A stretch of 35,967 nt of DNA from Dipetalonema caudispina. Its lineage: Eukaryota > Nematoda > Chromadorea > Rhabditida > Onchocercidae. Shown piece by piece: positions 13,331 through 24,500 of this stretch (positions are counted from its first letter, which is position 1; each line of letters opens with the position of its first letter). The notes beneath the pieces are model-generated. The model made no database searches and was not told the origin of the DNA. It saw only the letters and a program-made list of their open reading frames with translations. The translations under genes were made by a program, and so were the position numbers. The stretch spans positions 1-35,967 of the forward strand of contig JABVXV010000481.1 of assembly GCA_013365325.1 (NCBI GenBank), in the 5' to 3' direction.

Positions 13331-13504
13331 ATGAATAAATTATATTTGCTTCAGATTACTAAACACACTAAAGCGGTAGCAGTAACGATCAGTTTAGCAG
13401 CAACTGTGACAATTATTATCATAACGATTGCCGTTGCTATCAGTGCTATTTTACAATGCTCCCTATGCTACGATCAATTTATACCCGATAGTATCGTACT
13501 GTAA
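13331..13504 (+). CDS. Candidate 57-aa single-pass membrane microprotein or terminal exon (unrecognised)
   Basis: An ATG-to-TAA frame of 57 codons. Residues 15-41 form one strong Ala/Val/Ile/Thr helix, followed by a short tail with two cysteines (QCSLCYDQF). The coding stretch is clearly less AT-rich than its flanks. A TTTGCTTCAG acceptor sits at 13345-13354, in frame, so this may instead be the last exon of a plus-strand gene beginning at ITKHTK. It might belong with the signal-peptide exon at 11.5 kb as a small type I membrane protein; that link is speculation. Confidence 0.28.
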   Translation: MNKLYLLQITKHTKAVAVTISLAATVTIIIITIAVAISAILQCSLCYDQFIPDSIVL

Positions 13505-13704
13505 CGAATGTTTATTTGAAATAATGCTTTAGAATGATATTTTTTAATTTATTATCTTCATATCGTTTATCTATCTAGTTTATCGATAATCAAAAATTAT
13601 CAGAAATATTACGAAAAAAATATCCTAGTATTAATAATAATTATTTTGATACTAGTTATTTGATATAAAATACCGATACAATCAATAGACAGCGAATCAA
13701 ATAG

Positions 13705-13851
13705 ATCACCATACCAGTAGTATCATTTTCCGAAGTATCAGTAATAATATCACAACTTTTGACCCTCTATACATTCATCAGTATTTGCTACATTGTTTTG
13801 GAAATAGAAATTTCGCCTGATTCCAAACGGTGCTATCCGGAAGGATTTTAG
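13705..13851 (+). other. Open segment without ATG, possible terminal exon
   Basis: Forty-eight codons are open before TAG, with no Met. A hydrophobic stretch is followed by a polar tail ending CYPEGF. Codon make-up (GCC-type and CGG codons, less A/T at third positions) differs from the flanks. The upstream AATAG is a poor acceptor, so this is weak. Confidence 0.15.
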
Positions 13852-14235
13852 TAGCTTAAAATGATCGACCGTTATATAATGCATTCTTTGCATATTCACT
13901 TATTTTAGGACTTGTGAGTAACCTTTAGTAAGGAAATAACTTGACCCTATGATTTCTCCTTCTTTCAAATATAGGGCAAAAAGACTGCTGATTGATAAGA
14001 AAAAAAAAAAAAAAAAATGGAATTTTCATTTCAAATTCTATCTACAAATAGTTCACACCTGGGAAAGTAAACTCAGCAATCTACCGATCCTTGTAAATAA
14101 CTGAAACCAACCTACTGCCTAATCGTTCAACAACAAACAGTTGATTGAACTGATTGAAAGGACGAGAAAATGAATTGTCGAAGTAAACACTAAGATTATA
14201 TCGATAGCTCTCGAAATATTTCTGAAATCTAACAA

Positions 14236-14258
14236 ATAGGTTCTTATTTAGAACCTAT
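14236..14258. other. Perfect 9-bp inverted repeat
   Basis: ATAGGTTCT, a 5-nt loop, then AGAACCTAT. A short perfect hairpin in intergenic DNA with no downstream T-run on either strand that would suggest a terminator. Confidence 0.5.
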
Positions 14259-15103
14259 CATAATTTCTGCAATATATCTTCCCTGAATTATCACCTAACC
14301 ATCGATTAATCAGTTATTTACATCACTTATTAATATTTGATGCAAGATGACCATTGTAAATATCAGTCATCAGATCAATTCAACCATTCCATTTAGTTAA
14401 TACCTTTGTGATTGAACCACCAAAAATCAACCGTATCAAACACTTCTTGTTTCTTCTTTTTTTTTTTGTTTTTATTTTTTGCAAAAACAAATATATGAAA
14501 GGAATATTTTTCATGTTGAATTTATTGGAAACGATGAAAGGAAAAAAAAAACAACATCAACTTTTTCTGAATAAATTTTTTAACTTTTGCAAATATTACA
14601 AAAAGAGCAGAGCAGAGAAGATACGAAAACTATCAAACATATGCATAAACAGAAAAGAAAAATGAAAAAAAAAAAAAAGAAAAAAAAACAGAATTCATCT
14701 ATGGATCACACAATCAATCTAATCAATATTTTTTTCAACTTATATAAAACTACATCACATATCGGGTAGCGATGTTAATATTTATTGATGATATACTTTG
14801 GATTAAATATTTCAATATTATAACTATTTTTTTATAGTAATTATTGATTAAAATTTAATTCTTCAACAAACAAAATGATTTATACTTTCATCAATATTTC
14901 CATTTTTATCAACATTTAACAATTCATCAAATTAAATCTCTAAAACAAATATACCAAACGATAGCATCCATTTTTTTTTTCTTTTCTTTTCTTTGCATAA
15001 TTTATTATAAACATTACAGTATGAGAAAAATGATTAATTCATAGTAAGGAATTAGACAATGAATGTGAATAATCCAAAGAATATCATATCTTTACATCTT
15101 TAC

Positions 15104-15137
<34 letters not shown>

Positions 15138-15330
15138 TAAATTTACTAAATCACAATATAACAATTTTATTTATACAGATTGAAAAAGTAAAACAAAACA
15201 AAAAAAAAGGGAAAAAAAAAACAAACGAAACAAAAAAAAAAAATAAAAAATAAAAATTCGCTATACACATGCCAACTTTCTTCGGTGATAATAACAACAA
15301 CAATATACTCAGATAAGCTGTAATAAAATT

Positions 15331-15357
15331 AATATATATATATATATACGTGTGTGT

Positions 15358-15407
<50 letters not shown>

Positions 15408-15600
15408 TTATGTATATACGTAATATTTGCGTGATACGTGATAGTAATTATGCGTGTGTCCGTGTGTGTCTGTGTCTGTCTATCTGTGTGTGTGTGTGTG
15501 TGTGTGATATTTACAAACCGAGATGATGGTTGAAAGACATGCGATAAAAAAGTAAAAAAAAAAATAGGAAACACATATACATGTATATATATATATATCA
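15331..15600. repeat. Compound (TA)n/(TG)n microsatellite region
   Basis: (TA)n at 15331-15348, (GT)n at 15350-15402 with TATG interruptions, mixed TGTC/TG at 15449-15508, and (TA)n again near 15585-15600. The minus-strand reading frames here are Thr/His repeats and not genes. Confidence 0.9.
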
Positions 15601-15756
15601 TAATAATGATAATAATTGAAGAAGGAAAGGAGAAAAGAGAGTGAATACCACGAGACGAGTTAAATGATGGATGAATAGTATGCGATTAACTAGGTTGATA
15701 AGAGTGATAATGATGACAAACATATGTAGCAATTGAAAATGAGGTTAATAGCATAA

Positions 15757-15776
15757 GGAAGGAAGGAAGGAAGGAA
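15757..15776. repeat. (GGAA)n tetranucleotide repeat
   Basis: Five tandem GGAA units in a purine-rich stretch. Confidence 0.85.
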
Positions 15777-17266
15777 GAGAAAAGATGGGAAGAACTTCAT
15801 CAATTCATTTCGTCAATGCAATCGAAAAAGAGGAAAAAAAAAAGAAAAGTATTTAATAATTGATAACATTTCATTTTCAAGGAAGAGTATGCTACTCAAA
15901 ATATTTCAAATCTCAATGAAAAAAAAAAAAAAAAAAAAAAATTTGAAAATTAAAAAATGGAAAGGAAAAAAAAAAAAAAACGAATAGATAACAATCAATT
16001 CTTCTATTTTGCAATTATTCACTACATAATACACAAACATATAACATTTATTATTTTGGAAAGAAAAAAAAAAATAAGATTGGAGGGAAAAGGTTACGAA
16101 AAAAAGAAAAATAACAAATTAGTGCAACATTTTCCTTCTTTTTCCTTTGTTGAAATCATAATTTGAAGAGAAAATTTTGGAAATATTTGAGAATAATCAT
16201 CGATATTTCGTCATAGTTCGAAAGTATTCAGCAATTGTCGCAAGTCATTTTATTCATTGCAGCAAAAGGACAGAAAAAGAAAGGGAAGAAATGCTTTTGC
16301 TTAGATTAAATTATTTCGAATACAATTAAGAAAGTTTTTATAAACAGTGCCGAATTGAGAACAAGAAAGTAATATTATGTATTAGTGAATGGAAAATAAG
16401 CAAAAAAGAGAAGAGGAAAACATCAAAAGAAAAAGATTCATGTGCACTTTTTTTCTTTCCGGAAATGTATGAAGGATAAAGGAGAATAATATGCTAACGA
16501 AGTTATTACTGATCCGGAAAATTCTAAATTGATGAAGATAAAATATGCAAAAACTTGTCTCCTTGACTATTAAAGAAGGATAATATGAATAGATAACAGG
16601 AAAAAAAAAAAAGAAAGAAAGAGGAGAGGAAAAAGCTCTGCTCATCTAAAATTAGACTAAAAAAGTTTTTCTTTTTTTGGATTTCTTTACAGAAATGAAG
16701 AAAAACAATTTAAGTAACAATAAACAACTGAATTAAGGTATAAAAAAAAAAAAACTAAAGTTTAGAAAAAAAAGTAATAATAGTACAACAAAGTATGAAT
16801 TTTCGTCCAAATTTTTTTCCATAAAAAAAATTTTAAACTCCACCTTTCGATATTTTTCTTTTTTCATTACATATTTCAATATAGAGAGAAAAGGATGAAA
16901 GAGAAGAGAAGTTAATGAGGGATAGGGAAATCAACGATCGAATATGAATTGACAAAAATTACTGATACTTGAAAATATTTAAAATAGAGGAATTTTGATT
17001 ATAGCTGTTAATATATTTGCAGCAGTGATAAAAAAGAGAAAAGTGGAGTAGCTTAGGAAATTTAAGATCAGAGCCAAAGTTGTGTGTAGAAAATAACTCC
17101 TGAATTTATATTATATACTTTTTAATGGTGGCCAGAAGAAACGGAATTTCAGAAAACTTAAAAGTACTCGATAAATGAGACCTTTTAATATGTTCAGTAA
17201 AAATACAATTAATTAGGTGTCCTGGGATGACCTACTTAATTGAGATTAATCGAATGTTTTATTGTA

Positions 17267-17374
17267 ACACACACATACACATATACATACATACATACAT
17301 ACACACACATACGTACATACATACATACATACATACATACATACACACATACACATACACACACATACACATAT
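17267..17374. repeat. (ACAT)n / (AC)n microsatellite
   Basis: Tetranucleotide ACAT repeats mixed with AC dinucleotides over about 108 bp. Confidence 0.95.
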
Positions 17375-18030
17375 ATGCGATACGTACGACCAGACCATTT
17401 TTGAAAGTAAAAAATGTAATCATCGATGAGAAACCGAAACGATGGTGAAAGGAAAAAAAAAAGTTCATGATATTTACCAAAACTTAGGTTTGAAAAATTA
17501 TAAAGATGACGTGCAAGGAGAGAGAGAGAAGAAGAAAGAAATGGAAATTTACTGGAACTTGTACTTCTTCATAATGAAAATATTTTTGAAGTCAATGACG
17601 AATGAGAAGAGTTGAAAAGAGCAAATGTAATTGCATTTATTAAATTGTTGTGACGCAATATAGCAATCGAATTGAAGCATCAATCATTTATCGGTCAAGT
17701 TGATTTAAAAGCAATTTCAAAAGACAGTGCAGAAATTTAGGATAAAAGGTGAATAAGAAGGAAAACAGGAAAAGAGTAGAAGGAGGAGGGAAAAAAAAAA
17801 ACAAAAATTGTTGGTATAGATGAATGAAATGATTTTATGAAGAAATCATTCCTTTTTGAGAAGATCATTATTATTGAATAAAGAAAAAAAAAAGAAGAAA
17901 ACAAACAAACAAGCAAATAAACAAAATTGTAATCACAGAGAAATGGACAAAGCATATATGCATATACAAAATTCTACAATATCTGATAGCTAACTAGCGC
18001 TTTTTACTTTAATTGAAAATAACGTAAGAT

Positions 18031-18031
18031 A

Positions 18032-18094
<63 letters not shown>

Positions 18095-18125
18095 TAATAA
18101 TAATAATAATAGTAATAATAATAGC

Positions 18126-18213
<88 letters not shown>

Positions 18214-18228
18214 GTAATAATAATAATG
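18031..18228. repeat. (AAT)n microsatellite, about 200 bp
   Basis: The longest internal trinucleotide array, with AGT and AGC interruptions. The poly-Tyr/poly-Leu frame on the minus strand is an artefact of the repeat. Confidence 0.95.
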
Positions 18229-19311
18229 ATGTAGCATGATGATAACCGGGAAAAACGTTGATAAATTTTGCCGGATTGAAGAGTTGACCATGAATTAAAT
18301 ACAGAGGAAATTTTTTAATGACTTCATTTAATCATTACCATTGCATATTAACGAGGTTCTTTCTCCAACTATGTATTTGTTTTTAATATGAAAAAGAAAA
18401 AAAATAAAATAAAATAAAAAGTGTGCCGTATTGTATAAATTAAATGTATATAGGAGAAATGGGAGAGAGAATACATCTTTCATTATTAATTGATTGATAA
18501 AAATGGAAACTATTATATCAAAATATTGCGCAAATACTTAAAGATATTTGGAAACGAATTTAATACGAAGTCAAGAAGGTTAAAAGAGAAATAATTTTTT
18601 CAAAGTGAAAAATTAGAAAAAAAAAAGAAACAAAATCAAAAATTAACAGAAATACAAGCTTCAAGTATGCCGGAACAGTTGCCAAAGAGACATGGAAGAG
18701 AAGAGATAAAAGAGGATATCACAAAATTAAATTTGATGGAACTCATCAGTTTTTTTTTTATTTGCAAATCCAAATTTCAATAAAATTTTAAAATTAATAT
18801 CATTGAAGATAAAGAAAAAATGGAGATAAAAATGATGAGAAATCAAAATCATATATTTCAACTCGTTTTTTTTCTTTTACTTCAATTTAGCAGAAATTTT
18901 CCCGTGAAAATTGTAATGAGAAATGATAATAACTAAAAGGATGAAATTCAGAAAATGCTTAGTATATATATAATATTATCTCTATGAAATGAAACACTGA
19001 AGTGTTTGATTTTCTTCTCGAAATGAAACAAATCCAATCAATACATGAGAAATTTCAAATATTCCATTCCATTTAGATTTTGAAACTCAAATTCCAAAAG
19101 CTAGCAGCATAAAATAGCATACAGGCAACTGAAACAGCAAAAAGATAATTAAGTATACTGTACTATAGTATGCTCCAGGATATAGTATAATGTATGCGGT
19201 AAAATATACAATACGGCATGATACAGTACATAATAATAACATATACAATAGTTTGGAGTAGGAGTAATGACGGTCATGATTGAAGAGGAAAGGAAATTCC
19301 GTTTCCTTTAC

Positions 19312-19373
19312 TTTTTTTTTTTGTTTTGTTTTTTTTTTTTCTTTTTTTTTTTTTGTTTTGTTTTGTTTTTTTT
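19312..19373. repeat. T-rich tract with TTTTG units
   Basis: Long T runs broken by G at intervals, ending in TTTACAG. It is repeat-derived sequence. Confidence 0.8.
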
Positions 19374-20051
19374 ACAGATAAAAAGCAGAATAATAAACAT
19401 GCTGTGTGAAAAAGAAAATGATTGCTGCTTTTGAAGTTCTGTTACGACTACTACACTACTACTAGCGTCACTATATTTTGCAGTAGGATACTTAATGGTA
19501 TATAATTACAATATTAAAGTACATATTTATTTACACAAAAATTTTTAAAAAAGAAACAGTAGGAGAGGAAACCTTTTAACAAACTCACAAATACTAGAAA
19601 AAAAAAAAAAAAAAAAAAAAAAAACAATCATAATAGTAACACAACAATGCAATCATAGAACCGGAGAAACATATTTCAATTTGGAAACAAAAAAGAAAAA
19701 TGAAAAAACGAATGAAAGGAAAGAACGAAAATAGCGAAACTCTAAACAAAAAAAAAAAAAAAAAAAAAGTGCAATTCTGTTATAATGCCTTTCAACTATT
19801 TTCATTTAAATCAACTTCTCTCTCGCAAGCAGGATGATACATGCGTCAAGGAAGAATGAAAACGAAAACAAAATAAAAATCCTCAGAAGAAATGATGGGG
19901 AAATAAACGGAAGGAAGCAAAACATGCAATAATACCACCGGGTCGGACCTCATCGAAAGAATGTAAAAAATGACATCAACGTCAATTCTCAAGAAAAGGG
20001 AAATTCGGAGCATAATTAAACAAATCTAAAAATGGGAAAGCGAAAACTGCA

Positions 20052-20077
20052 CCCATCCACGTTCACATCCGGATGGG
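20052..20077. other. Stem-loop with 7-bp GC-rich stem
   Basis: CCCATCC at 20052-20058 pairs with GGATGGG at 20071-20077 around a 12-nt loop. The right arm also overlaps a perfect 10-bp palindrome, CATCCGGATG. If transcribed with ncl-1 (minus strand) it would form an RNA hairpin in the distal 3' region. Confidence 0.35.
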
Positions 20078-20162
20078 CTAACTATTGATAAACAGCTTAA
20101 ATTTCGGCTAACTGATGAGACAAAATGAAAATTATACAATTCAACTGCTAATACACCTACAA

Positions 20163-20175
20163 AGGTCACGGGTCA
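20163..20175 (+). promoter_or_regulatory. DR1 nuclear-receptor-type direct repeat
   Basis: AGGTCA, one spacer base, then GGGTCA: a direct repeat spaced by 1, the classical HNF4/RXR-type element, with a further GGTC two bases on. It lies 1.3 kb downstream of the ncl-1 stop in the less AT-rich block. The function is inferred from the motif alone. Confidence 0.3.
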
Positions 20176-21515
20176 ATGGTCGTACCCAGGAACATTTGCC
20201 AAACGCAAGTAACGAAGGCGACGTCTCTAAAGCAGTAGCAATGTAGATATGCAAGTTTCCTCAAAAAAATTTTTTAGACATGAAAATAAGAAACAGGAGT
20301 AGGTGAGGACCGGACCTGAATTATTACTGTGACTTGTAAAAGAGAAAGAAAAAATCGCTAGAACAAAATAGATCTCAAAACGAGCAGCGTGCTATCATGT
20401 GTATCTCAAACAACAAATTAAAAGAAACCAAAACTAAAAAAATCCAAATTTAAATTCGAGAAATGCGAATTTTGTATACGAAACAAAAGGGAAGGAGTAT
20501 ATAAATGGAGAGAAAGGTAAAGAATGAGAGTGATTTTTGTTTTGCCCTGCCAGCTGAATGCGATAACACTGAAATTTTAAAAATTAACTACTAACATACT
20601 TGAAATGGGCACAAAAAATCCAAACAAACAACAAAAAAGGGACACTTATGAAAACTTTTTCGGACAATGATGCCGGGGTAAAAAAAACTTCTAAATTTCT
20701 GCGAAATTCTAAAAAAATTCTTTCGATAAACAATTCAATTTTTTCAAAGCAAAAGTCTACAGTCGTCATTGCCACTTGGGATTTTCAACAAGCAGAGAAA
20801 CGAACCCTTACTGGTTAGAAAACTTTTCTGGATATTCTTTTTAACTAAAAACTAAAAGAATCAATTTACAGTTATAGAAGGGACCCGGTAATACGATTAA
20901 TTTAACTATAAAAATGGAGTATTTCATTACGAGACACTTTTTAATTGCAGATATTGTTGCTGGAAACAAAAACTGGAGAGGGAGGATGAAGCTGGTGGTA
21001 GCGGGGAAGAAGAGGGTGATGACGGGGATGGTTGTGACTAGTAATTGAACAATGACGATCAACGACCAAAATATTCTAATCGACAATTGGATAAAAACAA
21101 GCTAGCAATGAGGATAATGACGATAACAGATCATTACCACGAAAAAAAATACCTGGTGCCAGAAAATATTTCGTGCACACAAAGCATCAACAACAGTTTT
21201 TTCGAAAGAAAAAACATATCGTCAAGAATGAAGAAAAAATGCATCAACAAATATTATTCAGGCTTGGAACAGGGCTTACGAGCTTAAAATTAAATCTTCC
21301 ATATTCACCAAGTTTAAATTCTTCAGTTTGAAAGATTTTCCTTTCTTCCTCTTGATTTTTTGTTTTCTTTTCTTCGTTTTTGATACCAAACTTTGCAAAT
21401 TTTTCGAAATTAAAAGAATTAAAATTTTTGTTTGAGCTTTTTTAAACACAGACTTTCCTCTTGACATATTCGACAACGGTTGTTTCGTTACTCGTTGTTC
21501 CGCCCGCTTATATAG

Positions 21516-24500
21516 TTATTTGGGACTGTTTGTCGTTGCTGCCGCCCCTGCTGTCGTTGTCCCAGATGATTGATAACGATACAAGTACAGGCGGTAATCC
21601 TTGCTTGCCAGCACCACGGAACCGTCCTCAACAAGTGCTACATCAAAGCACTGCGCGTGCTTCACTTTGCTCTCAAGTGCTGAGATCATAGTACCATCCT
21701 GAAACAGATTCCTTTCATACTCCATCTTTATCGTTTAGGTTATGTCCATTAAAGACAAGTCGACGAACTTATTACAGTGTTATTCCGAAAACTTAATAAA
21801 AAAAAAAAAAAAAAAAAAAAATCCTTTTTTTATGGTGAAGATAAACTGCTGTAATTTATGAGAAGCGAAAAGAAAAGGAATCAAGTTACACGATAGTCTA
21901 TATAGTTATAAGAATTTCTTGAGATCTGATCTCATCCCTGAAATCTTGAATTAACCCGATAAAGTTAATAAATTTGTTTTTCGAAAGATGATCGATGCTG
22001 AACCTACCTGATTGAAGACGGTGAGATTGAAATTATTATGGTTATCTGCTACAACAACATCACCAGCATAATTAATACCCACACCAATAGGATAGTTTGT
22101 AATACCTTCACCACCGATCTGCCGAACAAATTGTCCATCATAATTGAACACCTGTAAAGAAGAACATTGACTAAAATAATAAGAATTATCAGCAAAATTT
22201 CAGATGGATAAAACAATCACTATCGGTTCTCGGTCATTTGGAAGAATAGGATTAAATCATACTGACATTTACATCTAGGGAATAACATTACAAAGAAATA
22301 AGAAATCAAAATGAGCTTCAAATATCTTCTTCAGTCCTGTTCATCATGCCAAATCTTTCTATTCTTTACAATACCACTTCTATCCTTCTTGTGACTTCAC
22401 TCTTGAATATGGTGTAAAATCTTTTTTATGTTAAAGTTAAAATGAAAAGTAGAAGTCTGAAGAAGGTTAAAAGAAAAACCTAAAGTGTTACATCGAAGAT
22501 ATGTTACCAAACCGTGCTTAAGAACCCCACAAACCATATAATGTCCCTTCCCGACAACTGTACCGATTCAAAACAGAATCATCATGATTCCACTGTCCGC
22601 AAGTACACTGAGAACTTTGAAGGTAAAAGATGAAATATCGAATGGCATTTCAATTTAAGCAAACCTTTATACAATGCGCACGATTATCCGAAATTAAGAT
22701 TTCTTGTTTATGGTTTGTACAAACTCCATTTGGAAATTCCAAATAACGAGAGCAACTGAATTTTTGCAAAATATTACCAAACATATCGAATATTATTACA
22801 CGCATAACCTGAAACAGTAAGTTTGAATTCAAAAAATTCAAAATCCAGGAAAATCCTCCATTAGATTAACATTAGTGAAACATATATTCCTCATGACTGG
22901 TGACATACTAGCTTCTGATTGCTAGACATCCGACTGAGGAGGCTTATCTTTTGTCCAGACATAGTCACTACCAATTAAAAATTGGTGAGCAGTGGTAGAT
23001 AATGAATCCTAATCTTTTCCTTAGAAATCAGTGATTCCCTTAACTGCAGTTCGCCCTGGATTTCCGTTCTAAAGATACAAAATATTCCCAATTTAACTGA
23101 TCAGTGCTATGAAGTACCTTGATTTCAGTATGTTCGCCGTTCAACATTATTATTTCAAGTCACCAATCCTACTATCTTTTTATCCTTTACAAGGAAGTAT
23201 ACCAATATCATGGATGTTTCGGACATCAGAAGAATACTTATCTTCCTTTGCTATTCACTTAATGACGTGCATAAGGAAAACAACTGGAGTCAATTATTTG
23301 GAATTACAACTACGCCTGTTGCAATTGCTTCAATTTTATACATCAAATCCTTCTTCGAATATACATTAATAATCAACAGCTGACAACTGTTGAAAGAGAA
23401 AAGATGTAAAGGAAGCGAACTGTTGTTGACATTGACCCTTACAGCAGCTTAATCCTCTTCAGAAAACTTCAGAAATTACATGAATCTCGAAAAGAAACTC
23501 AGATCCCAATCTTTCATTTGAATGTTAGCTCCCCTGATAAGCACCCCACTTCCGCTTTCAGCCCAAAAATGGGACTGTCCTCTCCTCAACATATACCGGA
23601 CTATCATGAACTGAAATTTCTATATGCTTCGAACCATAAATCAACCGCTCAAGAGTTGTCGGCGAAATGTGTATTCTCATAAGTTTGCTTATCTGATGAC
23701 AGATTTATAAATTACTCAACCATTAAGAAAACAGTAAATTTAAGATGATTTGAATTTGAATAAAATCCAACGTAGATTCTATCAACTTACTTTACATTCA
23801 ATTACAATAATACGTCCTTTACTATCAACGCAAACGCCACGTGGATGTTGCAAGATGTTTGCTCCAAATTTGCGTAAGAACTGCCCGTACTGGTTATAAA
23901 TCTGTATTTGATGTGTTGGTGAACGTTCGGTCACAATAAAATCACCGGTGAGACGATTTACCGCCACACTAGAAATAATAAATCCACAATGAAATAAATT
24001 TAACGATCAATCATCTCATCTTCATTGTAAATCTAAGCGCTGGATCAACATATCTAGCATAAATGAATAGTTCATGTGGAGATAAGGGGGTGTAAACGCA
24101 AAAATTTTCACAATAGCATCATATCACTGAACATAGTTACGACACTGGCGTACGAGCTTTCCACAGGTATTTAAATGATACATTGTTCATTTGTCATGCT
24201 TAATTTCGAATATGACCAAGAGCGTGTATTCTGCCGAATAAATGTTGTTGGAATGGAATCTCCCTTCAATATGGGCAATGCACCGTATGATTTTGATATA
24301 AAGAGCAATTTTAGAGGCGCACCAGAAATTTCTTTTGTACTTTGGATATGTTTTTTGGACACAACCATTCTCATTTATCTTAAACATTAAATTCAAGACT
24401 TCTGAAAATAATGCACGAACCGATTAGGATAAAGCAATTGGCCGTCACGCTTGCCACATTCTCCAAACTGAAATTTAAAACGACCCTCCTTATCGAATAC

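Larger units (their letters stand above)
13852..19900. other. Repeat-rich intergenic region
   Basis: About 6 kb with no recognisable gene on either strand: microsatellites listed separately, many A- and T-runs (14001-14017, 15111-15135, 15919-15941, 19599-19623, 19749-19768) and purine-rich stretches. All longer open frames here are low-complexity. Confidence 0.65.
19901..21515 (-). other. Less AT-rich block immediately 3' of the ncl-1 stop, possible 3' UTR
   Basis: Base composition is visibly less biased than in the 6 kb to its left, and no convincing coding frame is present. It follows the ncl-1 stop codon directly and carries five UUGUUG motifs on the ncl-1 sense strand, a stem-loop and a DR1 element. 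Its reading as a long 3' UTR is inference; no AATAAA was found close to the stop. Confidence 0.4.

Noticed and set aside
15329..15601. 90-codon minus-strand frame rich in Thr-His
   Set aside because: Translation of (TG)n and (TA)n repeats.
18004..18291. 95-codon minus-strand frame of poly-Tyr and poly-Leu
   Set aside because: Pure translation of the (AAT)n microsatellite.
20841..21086. 81-codon hydrophobic minus-strand frame downstream of the ncl-1 stop
   Set aside because: No splice signals and no family resemblance; it lies in the probable 3' region and is more likely chance.
24175..24390. 71-codon plus-strand frame between NHL exons
   Set aside because: Falls wholly in ncl-1 intron 10, with no splice partners and no domain.
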